A DNA stretch of 64,000 bases. Origin: a virus. Positions 31,840-40,573 of the stretch are shown here, piece by piece; the first letter of the stretch is position 1; each line of letters opens with the position of its first letter. The notes beneath the pieces were generated by a model. It did no database searches. It had not been told where the DNA came from and saw only the letters and a program-made list of their open reading frames with translations. Position numbers and translations under genes: made by a program. Location: positions 1-64,000 of the IMG/VR virus record IMGVR_UViG_3300008050_000022; one strand, given 5' to 3'.

Positions 31840-34659
31840 TTATGCCGAGATTCGAGAGATGACGTGCTTCACATCCGAGGGCAAGGACTCGAACACTGCT
31901 ACCGGAGCCTTGGCGAACTCGTAGAAGCCGTCGTCTCCCAGGGCAGTGGTCAGCGGAATCCGCTTCTCCTTGCTGGCTGCTACCAGCTGATCTCCGGTCA
32001 CCGTGTCGGGACCTTCTGACCACCGGAAGTCTTCGGAGGCAGACTTCGTGAGGATCGCAGCGTAGGGATCTACTACGTGAGTGTCCCACTTCTGGCTGAT
32101 GCCGTAGTGCTCATCGACCTGGGTGAGCGCATCCGCGAGGTAGTCCGGGTCGGCGGTCGGGATCTCCTCGGCCAGCTTGATCAGCACCTCACGACCGTAG
32201 TCGTCCACGTACTTGGCTCGAGCGTTCAGGTGCAGCACAGCTTCCGTAGAGACAGCGTCACCGGCGTACTTCGCGAGGTTCTCGGAGGTCGGGTAGACCC
32301 CGTGAGCCAGGGCGGCCTTGACCAGGTTGGTCGCGTACGTTCGTCGATCAGAGGGATGGAGCCTCTGCCAGTGCTCGTCGAAGAAAGCCTCTGCCTGCTT
32401 GATCTGCTCCGGGTTCTCTACCGGGTAGTCTCCTCGTAGAAGGGTAGACGGGGCCGCGGTCTTCGGCCTGTTGAAGAGCTTCTGCTGCAACATGCCGCTA
32501 CCTGCCCCTAGAGCGGTGGTGCCTGCCGCCACAGCGCCGAGTCGACCGCCCTTCATCTTGCCGAGCAGACCGGTGTGCTTGGCGATTCCCGCCGCGCCCA
32601 GTCCTCCAGCCGCACCTGCTGCACCAGCTTCGCCAGGAGTCCATCCACGATAGCTGAGCAAGCTCCGCTTTCGACCTTGTGGAGCAGTGGTACTGGTGTT
32701 GGTGCCTGTCAGAGAGAAACCAGCGGCAGTCTTCTGGTTCTCTCGAGCCTGCTCAGCCTTGCGCTGTCGGTGCATCACGTAGGCACCTCCTGCCGCCAGG
32801 GCTCCGGCGGCCGCCAGGGCTCCGCCAGTCGCTCGTGGGGAGGAAGATCTCGGGATCGGTCGAGACTTCGGGGAGTCCAACCGGGCCTTGATCTTCGGGG
32901 TCTTGAAGAAGAGCTTGGATCTCTTCCTGGGAGCAGGAGGGGAAGAGGGGGCGCGTCTATCCGCTCTCGCGACTCTATCTATGTGCCTCGAGTCCTTCGC
33001 TCCCCCTGGCCGCAAGTAGTCTGCCGTGGCCGACGGGTCCATCAGCCCCCGAAACTTGAGCTCCTGGCGAAGTCTACGACCCTTGGACTTGTCGATGTCC
33101 TTGTTGATGAGCCTGGCACCCTCGCGGACATGACGGTTTTCGGAATTTCTCGAGATGTCGAAGAAGGACTTCTCCGCATTCTCCAGTCCCTTGCGCCTCT
33201 CTCGAGCCTTGTCGGCTGCCCTGGCCTTGAGCTCCTTGCTCAAGGCTTCCTTCGTCTGGCCGGCTTCAAGCCGCTTGATCCTCTGAACCATGGCAGCTCT
33301 CTGAGAGTGATCGGTGCCGAGCTGGTAGCCCTGCCGACGCCCACTCCAGTAGCCCTTTTGGCTACCCGAGCCGAATCCTGCGGAGAAGCCTTCAGCCTTC
33401 CCCTTCTTCTTGCCCCGCTTGTGGCCCAGCACAGCTCCGCCCATAGCGGTAGCGGCGGCGATGCCAGCGGTGGTCTTGGCACCTGCCTGCTTCCTCATAT
33501 CCTTGTTGAGCGACAAGAGGGCCTGAGCCTTGTTGACTCCAGGCTGAAGACTGACGTGGCCTACCTGCTTGAACGTACTGGGGTTCTGGAGAGCCTGCAC
33601 CGCCTGAGACTTCGACAAGGCCCTACCACCTAGCTCGAAGAACTCATTCTTGTTGTGGTACTCCTTGACCAGGGATCTCGCACCTGCCGCAGACTCAGGC
33701 CTCTTGTTACCTTTGAGGGCAGTGGACCAGTTGTATCCCTCCATAGAAGCCGACGCCCGCTTTCTACGTCCCATCATGTAGCCAGTACCTGCGACCCCTG
33801 CCTGCTTCGGCCGACCGAGCATCCTCTTGGCGCCGTAGGCACCCGCACCTAGGGCAGCAGCACCTCCAGCAGTAGCTGCACCGGCAGCGGCAAGGTTCGT
33901 TCCTGGGGCGTACTTCGCGTTCCTGGAGACATTGCCAACTGCCTTGGCCCAGTTTTGAGGGGCGGTACGGGTGACGTCCCTCTTCGCCAGCAAGTTCTTA
34001 CTCCTCGCCACACCCCTGCCAGCCTCCTGTAGACCCGCTCCGCTGGCTCTAGCGAACTGCCCGGCTGCTCCGCCCATGGCCTTGGCACCAGCTGCCATCT
34101 GACCGCCCCAACCTGCTCCCCCTTGGCCCGCTGCCGTAGCGGCTTGCCGCCCTGCCTGATAGGAGCCCTTGGCGGCCCGTCCCAGCATCTTGAAGCCTTC
34201 TCCGGCGGCTCGGAAGAACGCCTTCTTCTCGGCGCTAAGATCGGTGATGTCCACCACCGGAGTATCTCCGAAGTAGACGAGCTCTCCCTCACCGTGGAGA
34301 GACTCGTTCAGGGCAGACGCCACCTTCTCGACGAGCTCCATCGGGGGAGGCGTACTCGTGCCCTCGAGGACGTGCATCAGATTCGTGCCCGCCAGGACAG
34401 CCGCCGTCTTCGGCATGCGGTCCCAGGAGCCGAGCAGACACATCGTGTTGAGCCAGGCGGTCCCAGGACTCATACAGGCGAACTTCCTGAACCTCTCACT
34501 GCCATCGACCATGATGAGGGCGAAGTCCTCGTCGGGGTAGTTGTCCAGCTCGTCTTCCGACGGGAAGTGGCTGCTCCCGACCTCATCGGGAACGCCGATG
34601 CCGGCCTCCTTGACGAGGCCAGGTCCGAAGTCGTGAAGATCCAGGTACGTACGGTGCAT
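31840..34659 (-). CDS. giant Gly/Ala-rich virion protein with many KxA motifs
   Basis: A 939-aa protein with an excellent AGGAG site six bases before ATG 34659. Residues 1-140 are globular and include VKEAG, RKFAC, PKTAA, EKVAS. Residues 150-300 and 600-720 are Gly/Ala-rich with several glycine-zipper or membrane-like stretches. Residues 480-600 are strongly basic (KARAADKARERRKG, RKRSKLFFKTPKIK). The C-terminal 200 residues are acidic and globular with IKQAE, VKAAL, AKYAG, IKLAE, TKSAS. About 17 KxA-type motifs occur. The layout suits an internal protein that is processed in the head and injected. It is the first gene of the portal operon. No family is recognised. Confidence 0.72.
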   Translation of the reverse strand: MHRTYLDLHDFGPGLVKEAGIGVPDEVGSSHFPSEDELDNYPDEDFALIMVDGSERFRKFACMSPGTAWLNTMCLLGSWDRMPKTAAVLAGTNLMHVLEGTSTPPPMELVEKVASALNESLHGEGELVYFGDTPVVDITDLSAEKKAFFRAAGEGFKMLGRAAKGSYQAGRQAATAAGQGGAGWGGQMAAGAKAMGGAAGQFARASGAGLQEAGRGVARSKNLLAKRDVTRTAPQNWAKAVGNVSRNAKYAPGTNLAAAGAATAGGAAALGAGAYGAKRMLGRPKQAGVAGTGYMMGRRKRASASMEGYNWSTALKGNKRPESAAGARSLVKEYHNKNEFFELGGRALSKSQAVQALQNPSTFKQVGHVSLQPGVNKAQALLSLNKDMRKQAGAKTTAGIAAATAMGGAVLGHKRGKKKGKAEGFSAGFGSGSQKGYWSGRRQGYQLGTDHSQRAAMVQRIKRLEAGQTKEALSKELKARAADKARERRKGLENAEKSFFDISRNSENRHVREGARLINKDIDKSKGRRLRQELKFRGLMDPSATADYLRPGGAKDSRHIDRVARADRRAPSSPPAPRKRSKLFFKTPKIKARLDSPKSRPIPRSSSPRATGGALAAAGALAAGGAYVMHRQRKAEQARENQKTAAGFSLTGTNTSTTAPQGRKRSLLSYRGWTPGEAGAAGAAGGLGAAGIAKHTGLLGKMKGGRLGAVAAGTTALGAGSGMLQQKLFNRPKTAAPSTLLRGDYPVENPEQIKQAEAFFDEHWQRLHPSDRRTYATNLVKAALAHGVYPTSENLAKYAGDAVSTEAVLHLNARAKYVDDYGREVLIKLAEEIPTADPDYLADALTQVDEHYGISQKWDTHVVDPYAAILTKSASEDFRWSEGPDTVTGDQLVAASKEKRIPLTTALGDDGFYEFAKAPVAVFESLPSDVKHVISRISA

Positions 34660-34735
34660 TTGAGCTCCTTGGGACGGCTCGATGATGCCGCTAGGGCGGC
34701 AAGAACGTCAATGCAAGAACCCGTAGCAGGTCGGC

Positions 34736-34766
34736 ATAAGACAGGTAATGGAGATTACTTAGGAGG
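34736..34766 (+). promoter_or_regulatory. candidate -10 and strong ribosome-binding site of the replication operon
   Basis: CATAAG ends at 34740 and resembles the -10 boxes at 11414 and 27189; the -35 is unclear (ATGCA lies 20 bases upstream of ATAAG). AGGAGG at 34761-34766 stands four bases before ATG 34771. The remaining gap (34660-34735) includes the divergent gene's leader, with TTGACG (reverse strand) about 60 bases from its start as a possible -35. Confidence 0.4.
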
Positions 34767-34770
34767 TTCC

Positions 34771-35154
34771 ATGTCCGACATTCCCCGACTACGTAGAGTA
34801 CCAACCTGTTTCGGAGATGCCGAGGCTTACGACCCTGATCACAAGGAGTGTAAAGCCTGCGACGTCAGAGTGCGCTGCAAAGTGCGAGTCCGAAACGCAT
34901 CAAAGTTGAAGAAAGGCAAATCGTCGTCATCCTCGAACTCCGTGGCCGTTAGATCACGGAACAAGGTGTCCAAGCACGATGATGACGATGCGGCTGAGTT
35001 CCGCACAGCAAAGACCCGTACCAAGGGCTGGTGGGGCGCACTGAGCCACAACGCGTTCATCAGGATGTCTTCTACATTCCTGAGAGAAGCCGCGTTCGGA
35101 GTAGAGCAGATCCCTCTCGAACCTTACTCGGACGAGGAGCTAGAAGATGACTGA
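34771..35154 (+). CDS. hypothetical basic protein, first gene of the replication operon
   Basis: A 127-aa protein with a perfect AGGAGG site. Residues 12-37 include CFGDAEAYDPDHKECKACDVRVRC, a Cys-rich motif with CxxC spacing that may bind zinc. Residues 38-70 are basic and Ser-rich, and the C-terminus is acidic. In-frame extension to 34123 lies within the divergent gene and is rejected. Its place at the head of a 17 kb operon suggests an early, possibly regulatory role. It overlaps the next gene (ATGA...TGA). Not recognised. Confidence 0.68.
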   Translation: MSDIPRLRRVPTCFGDAEAYDPDHKECKACDVRVRCKVRVRNASKLKKGKSSSSSNSVAVRSRNKVSKHDDDDAAEFRTAKTRTKGWWGALSHNAFIRMSSTFLREAAFGVEQIPLEPYSDEELEDD

Positions 35155-35593
35155 TGTCGGAGCCATGATCCGCACGCACCGCAAGCGGATGTTCAAATAC
35201 CGCAGCGATGCAGCCAAGCTGATCATGATCGACAGGGGCGGAGGAATCCGTACCCACATGAGTAGAGAAGGTCTCCGCAAGCTGGAGGAGAACCTCAACC
35301 TTCCCAGCGCAGAAGTCCTCAACGAGATCATCTCCAAGTGGGGGCTGGACTTGGCAGAGGCGGAGAATCTGAGGAGAGCAGTTCACGTACAACACCAGCG
35401 TCGGGCTGGATACGAGGAACCGACCACAATCAACCCGTTGGGGAACGACATCGAATCCCTGATCAACACGACCATAGGAGCCATCGTGCGAGACGTATCA
35501 GTAGTGCTCGAGAGTAGGGGGGTGGACGTCAAGGAGATCTCGCAAGACCTGTTCGAGATCGTAGAAGTCCACATCAAGTCCAGCTTCAGATGA
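35147..35593 (+). CDS. HTH (XRE-like) candidate regulator
   Basis: A 148-aa protein. Residues 5-80 are helical with a layout like Cro/CI-type helix-turn-helix proteins: IRTHRKRMFKYRSDAAKLI, then SREGLRKLEENLNLPS, then EVLNEIISKWGLDLAEAENL. The C-terminal 55 residues form a further helical region with INTTIGAIVRDVSVVLE that may dimerise. If correct it binds DNA and may regulate the operon it sits in. The helix-turn-helix reading is by eye and not certain. It overlaps both neighbours. Confidence 0.6.
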   Translation: MTDVGAMIRTHRKRMFKYRSDAAKLIMIDRGGGIRTHMSREGLRKLEENLNLPSAEVLNEIISKWGLDLAEAENLRRAVHVQHQRRAGYEEPTTINPLGNDIESLINTTIGAIVRDVSVVLESRGVDVKEISQDLFEIVEVHIKSSFR

Positions 35594-36930
35594 GCGACGA
35601 CGTACTGCAGTTCTGTCGTAGAGACCCGGGAGTCGCCTACCTGGACGCCGACCTCTGGTTGCCTCTCTCAGAGGTGCCAGTACGTGGAATCCAGCAGCGG
35701 CTCACCTTCACCATGTTCAGTGGGAGAAAGAGAGACATCCCCACCGACATCGAGATCTTCTCGATGGCGAAGCATCACATTCAGGTTCCTCGAAACCTGT
35801 TCACCCTCAAGTACGTAAGGCATGCGTACGGCATCGAGATCGTAGATCTCCGGCCTTCCTCTTACCCCCCCACAACAATCCTCCACTCCATCATCCCCAG
35901 AGACAACCAGACCGAGCCCCTGCGACTCATGGAGGAGCTGGGGGATGGGACGTTGAATCTAGCTTGCGGACTGGGGAAGACGGTGGTGGCGCTCTACCAC
36001 GCCGTGAGGCTAGGCGTCCCGACCCTGGTGATCTGCAACAACACGACCATCCTCGCCGGGTGGGAGAGGGAGATCATTGGAAAGCTGGACTTCGAGGGGA
36101 AAGTCGGCTGGGTCAAGCAGAACAAGTTCCCCGAGGACACTCCGATCTGCTTGGCCACGGTGCAGACCCTGGCGAGTAAGGCGGACGTGCTTCCCAGATC
36201 GTTCCTACGCCGGTGGGGCCTCGTCATCTTCGACGAGGGGCACCACATGTCGGCGAACTGGTTCTGCACGGTGGCCAACCTCTTCCCGGGGAAGCGGCTA
36301 GCCTTGACGGCTACCACGACCCGCAATGATGGGCTGGAAAAGGTCTACCAGTATCACCTGGGGAAGGTCTTCTACTCGGACCTGAGCCAGGATCTAGAGC
36401 CTGAGATCGAGTTCGTACACCTGCATGGACTCCGTCCAGCTAGGGAGTACTCGGAAGACGTGGCTCTGAAGAACTGGATCGCCAGGAACGCAGAGTTCAA
36501 CCAGGTCATCACTGAGGAAGTGAGGACGCTGCTTCAGGAAGGGCGGAGCATCCTCGCCCTGTCTCACCGGGTAGAGCAACTCGAGCTACTCCATCCGACG
36601 TTGCCTGGAAGCGGGCTGATTCACGGAGTGATCAAGGACTCCGCCAGGGAAGAAGCCTTGAGCGAAGCAAACCCCATTCTGGCGACCATGCAATTGGCGC
36701 AGGAAGGACTGGATAAGCCCTCACTGGACACCCTGCTCTGCCTGACGTTGTTCTCGAACGAGAATGCCTTCCAGCAGTGCGTGGGTAGAATTTTGAGGAC
36801 TTACGAGGACAAGAAACACCCACGAGCTCTGTTCTTCGTGCCGGATGTTCGTCGCTGCCAGAAGCAGGCTGCGAGGATCCGTCGGTTCGCGAAGATGCGG
36901 GGCTACAAGATCAAGGAGACGAGAAGATGA
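35590..36930 (+). CDS. superfamily 2 DNA helicase (UvsW-like)
   Basis: A 446-aa ATP-driven helicase. Motif I is ACGLGKT (125-131), motif II DEGH (215-218), motif III TATT (240-243), and motif VI QQCVGRILR (395-403). An N-terminal domain of about 100 residues precedes the motor, as in UvsW/RadD-type proteins, which remodel branched DNA and stalled forks. Length matches the UvsW/SSL2 class. ATG 35590 overlaps the upstream stop (ATGA). Together with RecA and resolvases in the same operon it suggests recombination-dependent replication. Confidence 0.87.
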   Translation: MSDDVLQFCRRDPGVAYLDADLWLPLSEVPVRGIQQRLTFTMFSGRKRDIPTDIEIFSMAKHHIQVPRNLFTLKYVRHAYGIEIVDLRPSSYPPTTILHSIIPRDNQTEPLRLMEELGDGTLNLACGLGKTVVALYHAVRLGVPTLVICNNTTILAGWEREIIGKLDFEGKVGWVKQNKFPEDTPICLATVQTLASKADVLPRSFLRRWGLVIFDEGHHMSANWFCTVANLFPGKRLALTATTTRNDGLEKVYQYHLGKVFYSDLSQDLEPEIEFVHLHGLRPAREYSEDVALKNWIARNAEFNQVITEEVRTLLQEGRSILALSHRVEQLELLHPTLPGSGLIHGVIKDSAREEALSEANPILATMQLAQEGLDKPSLDTLLCLTLFSNENAFQQCVGRILRTYEDKKHPRALFFVPDVRRCQKQAARIRRFAKMRGYKIKETRR

Positions 36931-37322
36931 GCAAGCGAGAATCAAAGCAGGCGATCGTTGCTAGTGGGGGCTCCCACTACATCGGCGAGATCTGGAAGGG
37001 GTCTACCCCGACGGAAATCCGCGACGCCACCCCCATCTTTGGGGGTCATGTGTCTACCCAGGATGGCCGTGTGGCGTTGCAGGTGATGACCCCTCCCTAC
37101 GGGTGTGCCGAAGGGGTCATCAAGACCCTGCACCTGGGCTCCGTGGACAACTGGGTCTTCGTAGAGGAGTTGAGCACTTACGATCAGCAGACCGTCAAGG
37201 ACTTCCTGGAGAGGAGGGCTGTGGCCGACGATGCTCGTAGGGCATCCGAGGCAGGACTCGTGCTTCCCAGAGACATGTCTCCGGAAGACATGTCCAAGGT
37301 AGTCCGTGGGGCTCGTGGGTGA
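36927..37322 (+). CDS. hypothetical protein
   Basis: A 131-aa protein with a beta-rich first half (SGGSHYIGEIWKG, GRVALQVMTPP) and a helical C-terminal half (QQTVKDFLERRAVADD). It overlaps helicase and glycosylase genes by four bases each, so it is likely co-translated with repair proteins. No motif identifies it. Confidence 0.65.
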   Translation: MSKRESKQAIVASGGSHYIGEIWKGSTPTEIRDATPIFGGHVSTQDGRVALQVMTPPYGCAEGVIKTLHLGSVDNWVFVEELSTYDQQTVKDFLERRAVADDARRASEAGLVLPRDMSPEDMSKVVRGARG

Positions 37323-38065
37323 AGTCCCTCGAGGTTCTGTACGAGACCTACGTCGAGGGTGAGTGCGATCTGTGTCCCAGACTAGTTGAGAGTCGGAGCT
37401 CCATCGTGTTCGGCGAGGGAGACACCGACGCTGACCTGGTGATCGTGGGAGAGGGTCCTGGAAGGATTGAGGATGAGATCTGTCGTACCTTTGCGGGTTC
37501 GGCAGGTCTCCTGCTCGACACCTTCCTGACCTACTTCGCAAGAGCCGATGAAGAATGGCTTCACGGCATGGGACGCAGGATGACCTCGGGCTACAAGCCC
37601 TCCGATGCAGAGTCAGACGAGATCAGGGACGCACTAGTGGCGTCCGAGAAGATCTTCTACCTCAATGCCGTCATGTGCCGGCCTCCCGAGAACGTGGATC
37701 CCACGGCAGCGGAGCTCCGAAACTGCGAAGAGCGGCTTCATCAGACGATCTACAACATCGATCCGCTTCTAGTCCTGGCTGTGGGCAAGGTCGCCTCCAA
37801 GGCGGTCCTTGGAAAGCAGCTTTCCATCACCAAGGACAGGGGACAGCTCTTCGACGTTGAAATCATGGGAGTGACCGGAGGCATCAGATACCCCCTACTG
37901 GTTACGCTCCATCCCGCCTACGTGGCGAGGGTGGGGAATTACACCAGTCCAACCAGTCCGGGCCAGAAGTTCGCTCAGGACATCGAGAAGGCGTTCGGCC
38001 TCCTGGACGAAGCCCGGCTTCTAACCAGGGATGAGCCCCTTCCCAAGAGGAGAAAATGGAAATGA
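37319..38065 (+). CDS. uracil-DNA glycosylase, Fe-S (family 4/5-like)
   Basis: A 248-aa enzyme that removes uracil from DNA. Motif 1 is VIVGEGPGRIEDE (42-53), motif 2 is HPAYVAR (198-204). Four Cys fit the Fe-S cluster ligands: C16-x2-C19, C120 (MCRPP) and C136 (LRNC). The LNAVMCRPPEN block is typical of family 4. GTG 37319 overlaps the upstream stop (GTGA). A phage with its own uracil glycosylase very likely does not replace thymine by uracil in its genome, unlike some phages that carry multisubunit RNA polymerases. Confidence 0.87.
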   Translation: MKSLEVLYETYVEGECDLCPRLVESRSSIVFGEGDTDADLVIVGEGPGRIEDEICRTFAGSAGLLLDTFLTYFARADEEWLHGMGRRMTSGYKPSDAESDEIRDALVASEKIFYLNAVMCRPPENVDPTAAELRNCEERLHQTIYNIDPLLVLAVGKVASKAVLGKQLSITKDRGQLFDVEIMGVTGGIRYPLLVTLHPAYVARVGNYTSPTSPGQKFAQDIEKAFGLLDEARLLTRDEPLPKRRKWK

Positions 38066-38523
38066 GTGATGATCTAGGTCGAGTAGCGGAGTCGGCAATC
38101 GAGGCCTTTGAAGAGGCCGATGAGGACCTGAGAGAGATCTCCGCAGAGGTACGAGAATGCCTGGGGGAGGATCTGTGGAACGCCTGGATGGAGTCCATCG
38201 ATCTGCGTCGGAGGCGCTGCAAGGATGCCCAGATGGCTGTGCGAGCAGCTGGGGACTCCATGGGGCCCTTCACCGTGACGAAGAGAGGGAAGAACGTCTG
38301 GGACAACAGCCGAGCTGTTCAGCTCTCGAGCGACCGAGACGAGTGGGATGACCTCGTAGAAGGCGGCGTCATCAAGCAGTCCTTCGACCACAAGCGTGCC
38401 CAGGCTGTGCTCGATCCCGCCGTCTTCGCTATCTACAAGGACCGCTGCCACAAGTACGAGGCGGGAGCCAGCACGGCTGTCAGCGGCCCGAAGGTCGATG
38501 ACGATGTCTTCTCCCTCCTCTAG
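38056..38523 (+). CDS. hypothetical helical protein
   Basis: A 155-aa protein, acidic and helical in the first 70 residues (DDLGRVAESAIEAFEEADEDL) and mixed after (VTKRGKNVWDNSRAVQLS). ATG 38056 overlaps the glycosylase stop by ten bases; ATG 38062 is an alternative (ATGA overlap). No conserved motif recognised. Operon position suggests a role in DNA metabolism. Confidence 0.65.
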   Translation: MEMSDDLGRVAESAIEAFEEADEDLREISAEVRECLGEDLWNAWMESIDLRRRRCKDAQMAVRAAGDSMGPFTVTKRGKNVWDNSRAVQLSSDRDEWDDLVEGGVIKQSFDHKRAQAVLDPAVFAIYKDRCHKYEAGASTAVSGPKVDDDVFSLL

Positions 38524-38872
38524 CTACAGGTCTCCGTTAGTCAAAATCCAACTACGTCGTTGGGCTGTCGAGAAGGGTCTAGACCCTATCGAACAGGTCA
38601 GTGATGATGTTCAACCCTCGAGGAGCCAAATGGACACTGCGAAGAAATTGCTGGGGGCCGGAGATGCCCGAGTCAGCGCTGGGGTCGACCTGGCGCTGAA
38701 GGACTTCGGGGACGGGTACGGAGTACACGTCTCGGTGAGTCTGAGCTGCGACCAGAAGGACAAGGTGCTGGAAGATGCGATGGAACTGGCCAAGGAGATT
38801 GCTCATGGCACAGCGGAGATCCACCTGGAGGAGGCAGCAGCCCTCTTCGAGCACATGACGGCCAAGAAGTAG
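38504..38872 (+). CDS. hypothetical protein
   Basis: A 122-aa product from ATG 38504, overlapping the upstream gene by 20 bases; ATG 38498 or an internal ATG at 38630 (MDTAKKLLGAGDARV) are alternatives. The C-terminal 80 residues form a clear alpha/beta unit: YGVHVSVSLSCDQ, then VLEDAMELAKEIAHG. That layout resembles small phage proteins of unknown function beside replication genes. No catalytic motif. Confidence 0.6.
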   Translation: MSSPSSSYRSPLVKIQLRRWAVEKGLDPIEQVSDDVQPSRSQMDTAKKLLGAGDARVSAGVDLALKDFGDGYGVHVSVSLSCDQKDKVLEDAMELAKEIAHGTAEIHLEEAAALFEHMTAKK

Positions 38873-39118
38873 ATGCCAATCTCGGTACAGGATCATGAGC
38901 TGTTCACCTCAGAGCTCCTGAACTTGACCGTTGACCGGACTCCGGGCGCTGATTTCTTCTCTCTAGAGATCAGCGTCCGGATCGTCAACAAATCCACCGG
39001 AGCCTCGGCGGTCATGAAACTTGTGGATCTCCCGACGGAGATCCAGGAGGATCTACGACTAGTGCTGGCAGGGATAGAACTCCACAGCGGATCGAGGTTC
39101 TTCGGTGATATCCAATAA
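38873..39118 (+). CDS. small hypothetical protein
   Basis: An 81-aa protein that starts immediately after the previous stop. It is beta-rich (FFSLEISVRIVNKSTGASAVMKLVD) with a short C-terminal helix. No motif is recognised. It is followed by GGAGGAG, the ribosome-binding site of the helicase gene. Confidence 0.6.
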   Translation: MPISVQDHELFTSELLNLTVDRTPGADFFSLEISVRIVNKSTGASAVMKLVDLPTEIQEDLRLVLAGIELHSGSRFFGDIQ

Positions 39119-39130
39119 CAGGAGGAGTAG

Positions 39131-40573
39131 ATGGGGCTGGAAGCCACGCTGATCAGTAACGTGCTCAAGCGGCACGAGTTCAAACCGCTGGTCAAGGCGG
39201 GTTTGACAGAGGAAGATTTCGAGACCCTCGAGGGCAAGGACTGGTTCCGGCATATCTCGAGGATCTACTTCTCTAGAACTACGTACGGGGAGGTTCCCTC
39301 CCTGGAGTCGTTCAAGAGGAAGTTCCGCAGTTTCGACTTCAGGCCGTCCAAGGACTCCTTGACCTCGCTGTGTCAGGAAATCATCAACCGCAACATGTCC
39401 AACGACGCCTCGCTTCTCTGCGAAGAGATGCTGGATGACCTGGACGCAGACGACCTCGACGACGCCATGTCCAAGGTAGCCGCCTTCCTGACCAGGTGGC
39501 AGACCCGGAAGGCGGAGGGCGGGGACATCGATCTATCTCAGAGCGTCAAGATGCTCCGGGAGCAATACGAGCGGGTAGCCAGTGCTGAAGGGATGCTCGG
39601 CATCCCTTGGCCTTGGGAGCCTGTGAACAGAGAGACCTTGGGGATGCAGTCCGGGCAGCTGGTCCTGCTGTATGGCAGACCGAAGCACATGAAGACGTGG
39701 GTGGCCCTGTACATCGCCATCAACGCCTATCTGTATCACCACGCGAGAGTCCTCTTCTACAGCCGAGAGATGAACAAGATGCAGCTTCTGCTGCGAGGTA
39801 CGTCGATCATCTGTGAGGTGGACTACGGGACGCTGAAACGGGGGGAGCTGCCTCCCTCCGTCAAGAAGGACGTCTTCGCCACCATGGAAGACCTGGCGGA
39901 GTCAGACGGTGACTTGAAGCGGGCAGACGGGCGCCGTAGCGCCTTCATCATCAGCAACGACCGGGGGCCCAACCACGGAGCCACCGTGCGAATGCTGGTG
40001 GAGAAAGCCAAGGAGGTGGATGCAGATCTGCTGGTAGTGGATGCGGTCTACAAGCTGGCTGACGGGAGAACGAAGAACAGGGACGCCAAGTGGACTACTC
40101 AGGTCAACATCATGCAGGACCTCAAGGATGCTGCTGTGGACCTGGAGATTCCGGTGATCGCTGTGACTCAGGCCAACCGGAAGGCAGCGAAGAGCGCGAA
40201 GAACGTGGACACGGATGAAGCAGCGTTCACGGACTCGGCCGGCATGGAGTGCGACTTCATGCTCAGGGTGATCAAGAGCAAGGACGCCGACACCGGTAAG
40301 TCCGAGCTCACCTTGTGCTGGCCTGCTGCTCGAGATGAGGAGCTTTACCCCATGCTGATCCACGGACAGCCAGGGAACAACTTCTCGGTCAAGCAGGAGC
40401 GTCTGACAGACGAGGACCTGGAGGACAGGGCCAAGGCAGCTGACGCTCAAGACGAGGAAGAGAACAAGAAGAACAAGCGGTCCTCTAGGGCCGGCCCTGG
40501 TAGGCGATCTGGTGGGGGCCGTGGAGCTCTCGCACAGGCAAGGACGGGGGCGAAGAGAAAGAAGAGTAAGTGA
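39131..40573 (+). CDS. DnaB-like replicative helicase (RecA-fold)
   Basis: A 480-aa hexameric-helicase-type protein. An N-terminal helical domain (1-130) precedes a RecA-fold motor. Walker A at 182-189 reads GRPKHMKT, with Met where the family's last Gly stands. Walker B is LLVVDAVYKL (300-309), and VIAVTQANR at 342-350 matches the conserved Gln/Arg motif of DnaB proteins. The C-terminal 60 residues are charged and low-complexity (DEEENKKNKRSSRA). It should unwind the fork 5'-3' with the primase encoded next door. A strong GGAGGAG site precedes ATG 39131. Confidence 0.85.
   Translation: MGLEATLISNVLKRHEFKPLVKAGLTEEDFETLEGKDWFRHISRIYFSRTTYGEVPSLESFKRKFRSFDFRPSKDSLTSLCQEIINRNMSNDASLLCEEMLDDLDADDLDDAMSKVAAFLTRWQTRKAEGGDIDLSQSVKMLREQYERVASAEGMLGIPWPWEPVNRETLGMQSGQLVLLYGRPKHMKTWVALYIAINAYLYHHARVLFYSREMNKMQLLLRGTSIICEVDYGTLKRGELPPSVKKDVFATMEDLAESDGDLKRADGRRSAFIISNDRGPNHGATVRMLVEKAKEVDADLLVVDAVYKLADGRTKNRDAKWTTQVNIMQDLKDAAVDLEIPVIAVTQANRKAAKSAKNVDTDEAAFTDSAGMECDFMLRVIKSKDADTGKSELTLCWPAARDEELYPMLIHGQPGNNFSVKQERLTDEDLEDRAKAADAQDEEENKKNKRSSRAGPGRRSGGGRGALAQARTGAKRKKSK

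Noticed and set aside
32575-33633. 352-aa plus-strand frame
   Set aside because: Antisense to the 939-aa virion protein; low-complexity and without a recognisable domain.
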